This document shows positions 23,461 to 35,310 of a DNA stretch of 64,000 nucleotides, one piece after another; the first letter of the stretch is position 1; every line of letters begins with the position of its first letter. The position numbers were made by a program, and so were the translations under genes. Location of the stretch: the NCBI GenBank assembly GCA_034509495.1, contig CM067519.1, positions 26,509,335-26,573,334 on the forward strand, written 5' to 3'. Below the pieces are notes generated by a model. The model ran no database searches and was not told where the DNA came from. It saw nothing but the letters and a program-made list of their open reading frames with translations. Source of the DNA: Acestrorhynchus altus. Lineage: Eukaryota > Chordata > Actinopteri > Characiformes > Acestrorhynchidae.

Positions 23461-24736
23461 CTGAATTGCAGAGTACAAGGAGCATCCATAGAGATTTTTA
23501 TACTCTGCCCTGATGTCCAGAAGGTCGATCTCTGACCGGCTCACCATAATCCTGGTCAGCGTGGATTCGGTGGTTCCTACACCCTGAACAAAACCAACAC
23601 AGGACGTCTGTGCTCATATGGTGCTGGATAAGGGTGGGAGATTTGACTTCAATGCAATGTTTGTGCTTTTCTTACCTTCATGCTCTTATAGAGGCGCTCG
23701 GCGAGATACGCCGGAACGCTCTTCACACATTTCACTGCGAGCACACACACCACAGTCAGCATTACAATGTACGACCCTCGAACCATAACTGAAAATAACT
23801 GTTAATCAAGAGTAATATATGCAATTTATTATATATATATATATACACACACGTGATACCTATAGCTACAAGAATTTTCTCCAAATTCCCAGACATCTCG
23901 CTCTCAATGCTCTGCTGGAGAGTCTTCCCCGTCAGGTTCTTGTATTCCACCAGAGCTTTAGGTATTAAAGAAAAGGAAAAACAAGGAGGGTAATCAAGAC
24001 ACAGAAGCACTGACGTTACTCATCTGAAGATGTGAACTGCATTTCTTCTCAGGGTTGTGCTCTGAGATAGTACAGCCAAAACGGTGTCTCAGTGGAGCAC
24101 AAGCACAGTAGATGGACATGCAGAGAAAATGAATGGGACAACTGGGATGGGCTCTCACTCTGTCTGAGCTGAGGAACACTCCTGTGACACAAGATTTCAA
24201 TGAACTTGCTCTCGTCCGTCCCCCACCTCTTCTCTCCAGCCTCATACAGGACCTGTCCAGGAAAGTGCTTCACGCTATTATGGGCATTCAATTTGAATTG
24301 GTACTGTTGGGTACCTTCATTTCATTATATGACTAGACGTACGCATCCCACTTTACCTTGGCATCTGCTTTGGCTTTCGCAGCATCCACAGTTTTACTGT
24401 CATCTCTCTTGCCCTGCAAGAAAATTTTCATCTACAATAAATACTAATATTATCATTAATAAGAACATTCATACAACAAGTACTTTTCCATCACTGTGTG
24501 TCATTTAAACATCTCCAAAGCTCTCCTCGTTGGAGAAGAGTTCTCATCAACACCTACCTTAGGACCAGTCGCGGGCTGGTGGTTAGAGAACCAGCCTTGT
24601 GACTGGCAGGTTGCCGGTTTGATTCCCTGAACTGGCAGGACACCACTAAAGTGCCCTTCAGCAAGGCACTTAACTCCCCAGGAGCTCCCTGGACGCTGTG
24701 GACAGGCCTGCCCACCGGGATGTGTGCTCGCTGCCC

Positions 24737-24772
<36 letters not shown>

Positions 24773-27499
24773 TAACACTGTGTGTGGATGGGATAAACCT
24801 GGTTTGGTAAATCAGGGCCAATACTCAATTCAGGTGCCATACTCACCTCAGCAAGAGTCAGCAGAGCCTTCCCATAATCTCCAGACACCTCAGACTGCAG
24901 GTCGTGTACTAATGATCTCCCGGTTTCTGAAAAAGAACATCCTTAATTTTCACAAACCAGACGTAACCATCACCTAAGGCTTTTCTTAGATCTTACTGGT
25001 TACACTGCAAGCAGAGGTGGGTTGACATGAAGGTGGGGAAATGGCCACCCCAAACATGATGATCTGCAGATGTGCAGCAGCCAGAACATCCAAAAATATC
25101 ACATTATTAAGCCAAAGCTTCAGCCTGTTAAGGTGAACGTATCCCAACAGTCTCTAATCGACCTAATAAACAAGAAGAAAACACAAACCTGCCAGATAAG
25201 CATCAGACAGAGCCTTGATTTGAGAGTTGGACCTGGATGCAAATATCTCTATCAAAGTGCTGTCTGTGGTTCCAGCTCCCTGAGAGGGAAAAGAAGGACT
25301 ATTAGAATCGGAATCACGTTCTTCTGCCGACGCCTGTCCTCGTGAGTGAGGCTGAATGATAACCAGCCTGCTCATAGTAAGGAGATGTGAATTATATAGA
25401 GTTGAAGTGAGGCATCAAAGTGGGTGCCAGACAGATGGGACATTCCATTTCTGAAGTTGTTTGAGCATTCAGCATTCCAGAATCCACAGCATTACATGTT
25501 TATTAGGAATATGTGCATTATCCTGGAATATCCCATCAGTGTGGGGGTTCAGAAAGTCCAATAAGGGCACGGTTCAATGACATATGGATCCAACCCATGT
25601 CAGGAGAATACACCCCGCACCAGTATGGAACCACTACCAGCCTGCACAGTGGGGTCCATGGCTCCATGCCACACACAAACCCTACCATTAACCCCAAACT
25701 ATTGGTACTGTGACCCATCGGACCACGCCACACGTTGCCATCCCTCTAGGGTCCAGTTAGCAACCTCACAAGCCCAAGTGACGCACTGTGTCTGTTGTTA
25801 GGGTGTAACCTGACACTGTGGTGGGTCTTCTGGTCCAATATCCCATGAACACTGCACTATATGAGTTCTAGCCAGATGATGCCAGTCCCCATCATTAAGC
25901 ATCCACGTGCAGCCACTGCGCTGTCCACTGTGGGTGGTAATGCCTTCTATGACTTACTCTCAGTACACATGCAACACTGTGGATTGAGGACTGTTAAATG
26001 ACCACACAACTTTGAAAATGTGGTCCCAAGCTGTCCTCTTTTCAATTAAATTTATATGTATATATGAGAAACAGGGTTTGGTGTGGGTGTGGTACATTTC
26101 CATGGTTTTTTGATAATTATCAGTCACATAAAAGGTGTTCAGGTTCAGAAACGGTTCACAAGAGTCAAAAAAGACAATTTCCAGAGTCTCTTACTTTAAT
26201 TGCCTTTATAACTTCGTTGCAGTCATACTGAGCAGGAGGAGTGATCAGCGCCAACAGGATGTTCTCAAAGTCTCCACGCGTGTCACCCTTCAGGTCATCT
26301 GCAAGAGTCTAACATTCGAGAGTGGAAGATTGGACCAATCAGATAATAGTGAGAATTGTGTGTCCGTTTAAATTTCAGACTGTTGACCTGCTTGTCCGCA
26401 GAGCTACCTTTGGAACATCCTCTTTAAAACAGTGCTCTGACTTATCAGTGAGAGGGGGCGGGGCTAATGAGGTCACTGACCCAGATACTGGGTCCTAGAG
26501 ACAAATCAGAAAGGAGAGGCTGTTTCCTCTCTGTATTTGCTCACACAGTATTCAAATTTCAGAATAAAAGTCCTGACAGTATTTTGAAAACCTAAAGTAA
26601 TTATTCTAAATATCTTTGTCAATCTAATAATTACAAATAACGCTTCCATTTTCAGCTCTGGATGATCAATTTCCAACAGGATTATTGAGACCTAAAGCAT
26701 TTTAGTCTTTATAAGCAAACAGACAACAAAAATGTAGGTTAATTATAACACACTTAAATTCATACAAATATTAAAATTTGTAATATATTTAAAATTTAAA
26801 AATAAATTCATACAAATATTTAAATTCTCTTATTTTTCCAATTTTTCTAATTTTCAGTCATAAGCATTAAAGAGGGGGTGTTTTTAGTACAGCCACACAA
26901 GTATGAGGCAAATATATGAAATATTAATATTAATAATGCCGTATTTTTACCCTTCCAGTTGTCTGCTGGTAGGCTTTGCTGATCAGCTGGCGCTGAGCAT
27001 TGCTTCTCTGGGTTAGAACCTCAATCAGAGTCTTCTCATTGGTTCCTAAACACACACACACCCCCACACACACACCCACACCCGTGAGTGCTCCACACAC
27101 TGAGTCACTTGAACTCGAACTTGAACTCCAGTGTGAAAGAGTGTAAATTTGCTGATGTGTTAAAGTTCTGATGGGTCTCACCGAGGCCTTCGATGGCCTT
27201 CCTTAAAGCAGCAACATCTTCAGCTGCATTGAACCCTGGCTTTTCTTTGACGCTGCCTCTGGCAGTTGACTGAAACATCACATACACACATCAGACCACC
27301 ATTTCCATGTCCAATAAGCACTAATGAGAAATACCAGGAACAGACACACATGGATGATCTTACAGGAACTGTTAACGAATCTGGAGAGTCCAGAAGAAGG
27401 CTCAGATCATCCTGAAACACAGAGGTCAGTCTTAGTCCAGCATTGTGCTGAAATTCAGGGTGGAGAACTGTTTTGAGTTTTACTCACCCACACGGACAT
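23461..27499 (-). CDS. anxa3: Annexin A3-like protein, 12 exons, terminal exon not found
   Basis: Calcium-dependent phospholipid-binding protein. Minus-strand exons in order: 27488-27522 (ATG at 27497-27499), 27364-27411, 27182-27269, 26951-27045, 26195-26308, 25189-25279, 24847-24926, 24357-24413, 24159-24252, 23860-23955, 23676-23734, 23461-23583. The last nine lengths (95, 114, 91, 80, 57, 94, 96, 59, 123) are the usual annexin exon ladder and all phases join: 319 codons. Repeat cores with type-2 calcium loops are seen: GLGTNEK (repeat 1), GAGTTDS (2), RWGTDES (3), GVGTTES (4). MVSRSEIDLLDIR and GEKRWGTDE match ANXA3 better than ANXA5, and human synteny (PAQR3 neighbour) agrees. The C-terminal ~20 residues, normally in a short last exon, were not located after the good donor at 23460. 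The N-terminus MSVWDDL is teleost-like. Confidence 0.88.
24570..24740 (+). mobile_element. tRNA-derived SINE
   Basis: A B-box-like 'GTTGCCGGTTTGATTCC' follows a head with 'TGGTGGTTAGAGAACC', then 'CAGCAAGGCACTTAACTCCC'; it ends at a TG tract (24745-24773). The same family is inverted at 59205-59335. In an anxa3 intron. Confidence 0.7.
24745..24773. repeat. (TG)n microsatellite
   Basis: About 14 TG units, directly 3' of the SINE. Confidence 0.9.
25500..25990. mobile_element. Probable dispersed DNA repeat, unclassified
   Basis: Non-coding block in the anxa3 intron 25279-26195 with 'GCTCCATGCCACACACAAAC' and 'TGGTGGGTCTTCTGGTCCAA'. It resembles dispersed fish repeats, but no second copy lies in this window. 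Confidence 0.3.
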
Positions 27500-27734
27500 T
27501 CCCGAGACTTGCTGGTTTAACCCTGCAATCACTAATCACATCAGAGACTCGTCAAACAGTGACACATTGTCTAAGGGTTAAGGATTAACCCCCCGATATA
27601 TCAGTACATACAACAACGCTGGACACAATAACAATAATTAACCTACAATGTGTTATTGATTAATTAAGTTGATATTTATTGACATCTACTTAAGTGACAA
27701 AATTCTCATTATCGCAAAGTAGGTCTGGGCAATT

Positions 27735-28345
27735 TTGACATATTGATATATCGCTGAGCCCGTATCCCACTCTGTTTATATCCCGATAGATATAAATATT
27801 GATATATCGCTCAGCCCGTATCCCACTCTGTTTATATGCCGATACAGATATAAATATCGATATGTCGCTCAGCCTGTATCCCACTCTGTTTATATCCTGA
27901 TATAGATATAAATATCGATATATCGTTCAGCCTGTATTCTGCTCTGTTTATATCCCGATATAGATATAAATATCGATATATCGTTCAGCCTGTATCCTGC
28001 TCTGTTTATATCCCGATATAGATATAAATATCGATATATATCGCTCAGCCCGTATCCCGCTCTGTTTATATCCCGATAGATATAAATATTGATATATCGC
28101 TCAGCCTGTATCCTGCTCTGTTTATATCCCGATATAGATATAAATATCCATATATCGCTCTGCTCGTATCCCACTCTGTTTATATCCCGATACAGATATA
28201 GATATCGATATATCGCTCAGCCCGTATCCCGCTCAGTTTATATCCCGATACAGATATAAATATCGATATATCGCTCAGCCCGTATCCCGCTCAGTTTATA
28301 TCCCGATACAGATATAAATATCGATATATCACTCAGCCACTGGAC
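27735..28345. repeat. 57-60 bp minisatellite, about 11 units
   Basis: Units contain 'ATCGCTCAGCCCGTATCCC' and 'TTTATATCCCGATA' and a palindromic TATCGATATA. Unit starts fall at about 27752, 27809, 27866, 27924, 27982, 28042, 28099, 28157, 28214, 28272 and 28330. In the first anxa3 intron. Confidence 0.93.
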
Positions 28346-28499
28346 ATCACAGTGGCTACACCCAGTGGTCCAGCCTGTTTTGAAGTTAGTTGCAATGTTG
28401 CACATTCTATAGCTTTGTCACATTGTTTATCCACTACACTGACCCAGTATGACACTCACAATCAGCTGCTGCACAGTCCAGTATGGAAGGACTGGGAGT

Positions 28500-28675
28500 G
28501 GGCAAGTAAAACCACTTTACCCAGTACCCAGAACATAGAACTAGTACCCAGTACCCAGAACTAGTACCCGGAACCCAGAACTAGTACCCAATAGCCAGAA
28601 CTCAGAACCAGTCCCCAGAACTAGTACCGAGTATACAGAACTAGTACCCAGAACCCAGAAGCCAGAACTCACTCA
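28500..28675. repeat. Short tandem repeat, AGAACTAGTACCC-like
   Basis: Irregular 12-16 bp units around 'CAGAACTAGTACCC', in the first anxa3 intron. Confidence 0.8.
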
Positions 28676-28752
28676 CAGCTCATCTATCTCCACATCTAAT
28701 CACATGATCATCTATTTCTCAATTTAACTCCAAGATAAAGCAGCTTCTCTAC

Positions 28753-28960
28753 CTTTAACTGGACTGGAAGCTCTGGTGTCTCCTCTTCTGCTCTGTACTG
28801 GGAGCAGCAGTGCTGAAACGCCCACCCAGTCCAGGAAACGAGCTCAAGAATGTTGCTTCACACAGGAACGTCATCCAGTCCAGTCATCAGATGATGACGT
28901 GCAACCAGAACTTCGGTTGAAAGCACAATGAAGTAATCTGACCCCTGAGCTCCACCTCTC
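28753..28960 (-). promoter_or_regulatory. anxa3: anxa3 putative non-coding exon 1 and promoter
   Basis: On the minus strand a donor AGTTAAAG|GTAGAG ends at 28753, with a purine-rich stretch before it; the next exon has an acceptor TTGCAG at 27523. Two TGACGT sites in opposite orientation (28868-28873 and 28895-28900) lie upstream. The transcription start is not defined. Confidence 0.4.
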
Positions 28961-29029
28961 TGCTGAACAATCCAGATCAATACCAGCTTTCTCTGTTGGT
29001 TTTAGACGATCTAAGCGGTTGTTGAGAAG

Positions 29030-29600
29030 CAGGAAAAGCTGGTCATTCAGATGAAAACATCCCCTAAACTGGTAAAATATCTGCTCTTACCACTTCTTGA
29101 CCAGCATAGTGTACATTGCCTTTGATTCTGGTCATGCTTAGACATGCTAGTTGACCAGTTTGGTCTTACTGGTCAAGTTGGTCATGGTTGACCAGCTTGG
29201 TAAGGTTTGAAGCTGTTAAACCCTCCATGTGTTGGACTGTGGAGCTGTGAAGTTGTGGAAAAGCATTGTCCAGAATTTCTACTGCAGGTAGAGGTTCTTT
29301 AGAACATCCTAAAGTTCTTTCAGAAGAAGCTTGAGATGGACAAAGACACTGCAGATAGAAATATGTATTCAGACATTTGTTGTCCAGAGTGTGATTTAAC
29401 TTCAGACTTCGGATTGCTTGTACAATGGCTACACCCAGTGGTCAAACCTCTATTCAAGTTGCAACATTGCACATACTAATGTTCTGGTCATACTGGTTGA
29501 CCAGCTTGGTGAGGTTTAAACCTATTAAATGCCACAGTGTTGGGCTGTGGAGCTGTGAAGCTGTGGAACAGCACTGTCCAGAGTGATGGAGCTCCATCAA
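29030..29600. repeat. Dispersed repeat with TTGACCAGC motifs
   Basis: Reiterated 'GGTCATGGTTGACCAGCTTG' style sequence at 29090-29200 and 29480-29515, with a shared 'GGGCTGTGGAGCTGTGAAG' block at 29540. Non-coding. Confidence 0.45.
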
Positions 29601-29739
29601 ATAGCCTTTGGAAGTCAAGCGTGATCTGTTGATCTATTATCATCCAACATCTGTGACATTTCAGATCTTCACAGCTAATTTTCCAACTTCTTCTGCAGGC
29701 TGATAAGAACATCCTAAAGATCTTAATTTCTGAACCTAC

Positions 29740-29910
29740 TGAGAGACACAACTTCTGTATATGTAGATCAATAAATATTGATCAGATCAGTCGACAGTTA
29801 TCATCAGTTATTGATCCTGATCACCTTTATCTTAATTCCTAACAGTACTGCAATACCACACGTCCTGCTGGGTGCAACTATTTTTAGCGATGAGTGCACG
29901 ACTTAAAGTT
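29740..29910 (+). mobile_element. Family C terminal fragment
   Basis: 'TGTAGATCAATAAATATTGA' followed by 'CACACGTCCTGCTGGGTGCA'; matches 21225-21345. Confidence 0.6.
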
Positions 29911-30980
29911 CAAGATAATGTAGAGAAGCTGTCTGGAAAGAAGTCAGGAATAAGAGAGTCAGTATCTCTGATATAATTAAATAGAAATTTGAGTAATCAA
30001 TTGAATTTCCAGGAATTGCAAAATCAACAGGAAGGAAAGCAGCCAATCAGCAGTTGGGCATGTGAGGCCTTCTGTTATTGTGGTTCTTCAGACCGAAATT
30101 CCAGATATGCTGGTTCCTCAGTGTGCATTTAAGAACAAAGAATCAAATTCCATCAAGAATCATTGAGTCAATTCTGGCGGAATCCTAACAGAATGGCTCT
30201 GATATTCTAATATTCAAAAAAGCTCTCTTTTCAATGCATCATGTCTTACTTTAGCATTGAGAGATCTTCTGCAGGAGTCCAGAAGGTCTGTTTTGACGTG
30301 TGGTTTGTCTCCATCTGTTGACTGATTCTCATCATGCAGGGTCTTTAGAAATGAAAAAGCTGGAAAAGCCCTTTACTGCATATGTTTATATCCTGAAAGC
30401 CATTCTCTGAGCTTTTATAATAAGACAGAATGAGACATCAGTCATTCAGAAATCACCATGAAAGGATTTTAGGATTCATTGAACATCAGGCAGATAGGAA
30501 TAGCCGGGAATACCTGCCTGTTTTCATACTTCACCACATCTTCCAGACTCCAAATGCAGTAACCTGAGGAAGTCACAGTTTAAGATGGTGAAAGCTGGCC
30601 TGTTCTCACGCGGAACAAAGTCCTGACCATTACAATTTTTCAGTGATTCGTTCTGCAATCTGAGATTGACCAAAGAGGGAGGAGAGCCCTGAGGTTTCTA
30701 AAGATCTGCCAAGACTTTCAGCTTCATGTCTGGAAGAATAACGGCACAGATCATGCAATCAGATACACGCACAGCAAATGTGAAATACATACAAGTAAAG
30801 GTATGTCCATTTGGACACATGATAAATAAATGTGTGGTTTATATCAAAGCCAGGATCTTGTACCGTGAATGACCACTTGGTGGAGTCATGACCACACTCG
30901 TGTAAACAGTGTTCAGTCTGCAGTTCATTAAGAGCTTAACTGGGAAAGAGGCCTGTTTTGAATTCATTGTCATTAAAGCA
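29910..30980. other. Intergenic stretch, nothing recognised
   Basis: Apparently unique, moderately A+T-rich DNA upstream of anxa3. No exon, RNA gene or repeat family seen elsewhere in the window was found here. Confidence 0.4.
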
Positions 30981-31019
30981 ATGCATTTATACAGTCATCA
31001 TCATAAAATAGTTGCACCA

Positions 31020-31600
31020 CAATAACTGATTAAAATTAGACTGATATGATCAATATTTATTGATCTACACATACAGAAGTGGTGACTCCGTATGGCGTCG
31101 GGTCTGGAGTTGTGGAGGTTCCTAATGGTGTCCTGTGATGATCCATCCCATGCAGCTTGAAAGTTCTCACTCAGTTCTGCAGATGGTGTGGTAGGGGTGG
31201 AGTGTTGATAGAGCGTCCAATAGCATCCCACACATTTTCAATCGGGGACAGGTCTGGAGATGAGACCGACCACGGCGTAGTATCTGCGTCTTCAAGACGA
31301 GATCTTGAGACGGCAGCAGTGTGTGGACAAGCGTCGTCCTGTTGGAATAGAGCACCGGAGTGTGTGTTCAGAAAAGGTAGAACCACTGATTGCAGAACCT
31401 CTTTAACTTGGGACAGCCTAGGACAGTCCTGCTCACTGAATGTCCACAATTGTGGCTGTTGGGTCAGTCCGTCAGTTTCCATCTCTCTGGTTCGTGTAGG
31501 TCTCCTTGACCCTTCATGTTGCTGATGTGTTCTTCTGTCCACTTTCTGTACTGGGCCTGAGCACACTTACATCATCGCAGTTCGGCCGTGAGCTGAAGAA
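31020..31600 (-). mobile_element. Tc1/mariner-type transposase fragment (family C), longest copy
   Basis: The minus-strand frame 31566-31171 reads LFQQDDACPHTAAVSR (residues ~74-89) and SPDLSPIENVWDAIGRS (~106-122), the second-Asp and third-acid regions of IS630/Tc1/mariner transposases. The N-terminal DNA-binding part is absent and no full ORF exists. The GATCAATATTTATTGATC end is at 31049. Confidence 0.85.
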
Positions 31601-32149
31601 AAGTGTCCCTATCAGATCTTCATCGCTTGCCCAACTTCACGCAGAATGACCACGGCCAATCTACGGATATTAAAGTGAAAGAGACCGTGTGAAAATCTCT
31701 GCTTTTGTAGTCTGAATGATGGCAGATTTAATATTTATTTCATTTCTTCTTCCAAGAAGAAACAGACACAGTCTATTTCGTTTGAAACGCGTGCTTTCAT
31801 TCTGTCAAGAAGAGTTTATTAGAAGAGTGAAGTCGTGGCCGGTGATGCCGACTGGGTTTACTGTTTCTTATTAGGAGTGGTTTTGGGCAAGTTGATAGAC
31901 GGTCCCTGACAGGCCTAACAGATTATTGATAATGAAGCTCAGCGATGTTCTGCTCATCATACAGCATCTCTCAGTTCTTGTTCGATGAGAGCTAAAACTG
32001 GATGCATACCGTGCCAGAGTCCGACTGAACCGTGATTGCTCTGAACCGTGCTTGGGCGTGCTTCAAGGGGTGAACCGGTCTTTGGGGAGGAACTGTGCTC
32101 ATACAAAAAACAAAACACACACACACAACAGGCTTTCAGAAAAGTCACT

Positions 32150-32400
32150 ATGATCCGAGGATCACGGGTTCAAATCCCAGGTCCTGCTGCTTGCCATCAG
32201 CACAGGAGTCTGAGAGACCACAATTGGCCATGCTCTCTCTGGGTCCTCCTGGACGAGGGCCCGGCATCTGTTAGTCGTTGTATCAGAGCTTTCCTCCCAG
32301 TGGTTCCTGTCCAGCAGCGGCTGCCTACACATGTATCGGAAGCCACCTCCCAGTGTCGGGAACGTCGTATGTGCTGGGGGAGAGTCCTAACGGGGTTGAG
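32150..32400 (+). mobile_element. tRNA-derived SINE
   Basis: The B-box-like 'ACGGGTTCAAATCCCAGG' is followed by 'CTGCTGCTTGCCATCAGCAC' and 'CCACAATTGGCCATGCTCTC', a body seen in fish SINEs. The A-box end is degraded. Confidence 0.6.
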
Positions 32401-32409
32401 TACTTGAAT

Positions 32410-33330
32410 AGCAGAGCGCCTCTGGGTTAGAAAGAAGCTGCCATAGAGACCAGCCATTGGAAGTGTAAGTGATCATGAAGAAAGGGAGACAGATTGCATG
32501 AGACTGAGACAAACAAATAAGAGCGCTCTCCTCTGTTCTGTTTTGGCATCCTTTCCAAACAGAATGTGTCTTCGAGGCCTCCGGGTGAACAAAAACCATA
32601 TGCTCCGCAGCTCTGCTGCTTTTCTTTCTTTCCCTTCCTCTTCGTCTTCCTCTTCTGTGACCTGCGAGAAAAATTACATGCCGAGAGTCTTATTAATCTG
32701 GGGAACGTCGCCAAAACCTCCAGCCACGTGAAACGTTCCGGTAATAGCTACTCTCTGTTTAAAAAAAGGAGAAGAAACGAAAAGGCCTCCTCGCTTCTTC
32801 TCAAACTTCAAACCTGGTGTCAGATCTTCTCCATAATGACAGTTAAACCCATCATCAGTTGGGACACTCTTCAGTACCCTAGGCCTCACTTCCTCTCACA
32901 GTTTCAACCTCAAGACCCTAAGAAGATTTCAATCAGCATGTAATTAATATTCCGAGGAAAAGAACACATCAGGAAGCAATTATTCAATGCCCCCCCACCA
33001 CCACCACCCCCACCAACCACCCCACTGCCAACTGTTTAACATGATGCTCAGTGTTTATATTTGACGTAGGTTACTCTCTGCTGAGCCGTACAGGCCAGTG
33101 TCACCAGTTGCCAGTTGGATGAAGGCCCTGTGTGACCTTATAGACTGTATTCCAACGTCTCCCACTTTACCTTAAATGTAGTCTGTCTCTGTGTCTGCAG
33201 TGGAAATGGACACAGGGCAATGGACTGGTTCGTAGTCAGAGCAGTATGTGTTAACGTATAATATTTACTCAAGTTCAAGAAACCAGATTTTGGAACATTC
33301 CTACGAGGTTTTGATTGCACTCAACAGAAA
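32410..33330. other. Intergenic stretch, no gene seen
   Basis: Unique-looking DNA with a CCCCCCACC-rich tract at 32990-33025. Open frames here (to 125 codons) have no recognisable protein similarity. Confidence 0.35.
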
Positions 33331-33339
33331 TAGCTTTGG

Positions 33340-33620
33340 TGAAATCAGGATGTTGGATGATCATCACCCCACCAGCTCCCCAACTCCTCATCTCATCCCA
33401 GAAGTAATGTGTGGAGCTCCGTCATTCCAGAGAACACAGTTCCACTGGGGGCTTTATACCCCTCTAGACCACGCCTGGCATCAGACATGGTGCCAATAGT
33501 TTGGTATTTCTTCTCTATAGGTACAAACTGTGTGTGCATTTGCACATCTGTGGACAACAGACAGGCAGCTAAATGCATTCATTAGATGTTGTGTCCACAA
33601 ACATTTGGACATATGATATA
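33340..33620. mobile_element. Miniature DNA transposon (family A)
   Basis: Contains 'AGACCACGCCTGGCATCAGA' and ends 'AAACATTTGGACATATGATA'. Same order of blocks as 22180-22445. Confidence 0.55.
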
Positions 33621-34039
33621 TTTCAGGTGGGCAAGTGTAAGAATCTGAGATGGCTACATGACTGGGTCAGAACGTCTCCAAAACATCAGGCAAAAGGTCT
33701 TGTGGGGGTGTTGCTAGTATGAAGTGGCATCCAGTAGACTAAAGACAGATGCATGGGTGTCAAAGGCTCACTGATGTTCATGGAGGTCTTGATAAGCTGT
33801 TTTGAGGACACAAGGGGGACAAACTGAATTTAATGGACTGGTGCTGACTGGTGTATATAGAATGTATATGGACTTCTCCCAGTGTTCTCTATGAAGCTGT
33901 GCTTAAACTTCAGAAAAAAAACTCTGACTCTTCAACCTTCAAGTGTGTGCTGGCCTAACTGGTGCATGGAAGCTTCCATTAGTATTACTTACCAACTCAA
34001 AGTAAGTGTAAAAGAATCCTTCAAACCACCATAAGTGAC

Positions 34040-34370
34040 CCAGTAAAGCCGGTGTCAGATTGGTGTAAACCAGCCGCTCGGACAAACGTCCAGCATCCTC
34101 TCTGTCGCTCGAGCTCCAGCCTAGACATTGTGCGCGAGAGGGCTAATTGAGATCAGATGCGAGTGCGACCTGTGCTGAGGGTAACCTGGAAGCATTTATT
34201 TTATGGAAAAGATGTTTAGTTAAGTGCAGCGCTGCGGCCTAATGAGTCTGGGCTCGGGCCCTGTGATGAATATGATTGGTGAAAGCTCTGAAGGCCGCTT
34301 CCTGAGCCCTTCCTTCCTCTCGCATCAGGTTTCAGATTAGCACACTTCCTGTCCACTCGTGCGTTTGTAC
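34040..34370. promoter_or_regulatory. Candidate conserved non-coding block
   Basis: A non-repetitive, G+C-richer block in the gene-free interval, with 'GAGGGCTAATTGAGATCAGA' and 'GCGGCCTAATGAGTCTGGGC' homeodomain-type TAAT cores. Conservation is not shown; the call rests on composition and lack of repeats. Confidence 0.2.
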
Positions 34371-34494
34371 TCCAAATCATACTCTTTTTTTGACGAAGGT
34401 TATCTTATTATTTTGTGCGTAGCAGCTTTTTTCGTTCCTCGGTGCCTTGGACCAGTTTGACCAGTTTCATCAGACTGCGGTGGATAGTTTAAAG

Positions 34495-35310
34495 GGATAG
34501 TTTACCCAGCAAGCAATGAATGTCTGGCCCAAATGTGGCCCACATCTAGGATGCAAGTGGCAGAAGAGGCCCAGGTTTGGCCCAAATGCGTCCACTCTCT
34601 GGGTAATTCCACCAGTTAAAAAAAGGTTCTGTATAATTAAGCAGATTGTAGGTAAACAAACTAATTCAGAGTAGTCTTGTGTGGGTAAACAAGTTGGATT
34701 GCTGCAAAACCTGGCATGAAGTTGCGTCTCAGGCTTATATGTACTGAGTATAGGTGTGGTCTGATTAGACACTGGGTTTTGCCACAAGGGGGCGCAAAAT
34801 TGCTTCTCCCTCTGCCCTATAAAAATGCTCATGGAGGCACCCTTGGGTACCTTATTGGACTGGAACCTATCATCGTTATTGATGAATCCAGGTTCTGTTG
34901 GAGTATGGAGGCCTTGTGGTGAACGCTTCAATCCTGCCACTGCTGTGGAGCGACACACTACCCCACCTGCTTGTGTGATGATCTGAGGAGCATTGCATAC
35001 GACAGTCGCTCACCCCTAGTAGTGATATATGAGGGACATTAACAGCTCAGCGATATGTGCAGGACATCTGCGGACACGTGTTGCCTCTCATGGCAGGGCT
35101 TCCAACTGGCATTTTCAGCAGGATAATGCTCCCATACACAGCAAGGGTTTCCCATGAATGTCTGTGCCACATAGCAACACTTCCTCGGCCTCCTGCTCAC
35201 CAGTTTGATCACCAATCGGGCATTTGTAGGAGCAGCTGGATGCCAGCTTTGGTAATCTACCAGTGTGCTGGATCTACAGGCCTTTAACATCCACCTACAG
35301 AGAATAGGCC
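34495..35310 (+). mobile_element. Family F repeat plus decayed Tc1-like transposase (family D)
   Basis: 34495-34600 is the TGGGC-type repeat. 34730-35290 reads, in broken frames, a VWRP patch, SRSPL-like and FQQDNAPIHS-like catalytic patches of a Tc1 transposase. Multiple frameshifts and stops. Confidence 0.6.

Noticed and set aside
24580..24640. Possible tRNA gene
   Set aside because: A B-box-like sequence is present but no cloverleaf can be closed; the downstream body shows it is a SINE.
27890..28174. 94-codon minus-strand open frame with a repeating peptide
   Set aside because: It is the 58-bp minisatellite read through; no start context, splice support or protein family.
31171..31566. 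Transposase frame as a functional gene
   Set aside because: Only the catalytic C-terminal half is present, without the N-terminal DNA-binding domain or second terminal repeat.
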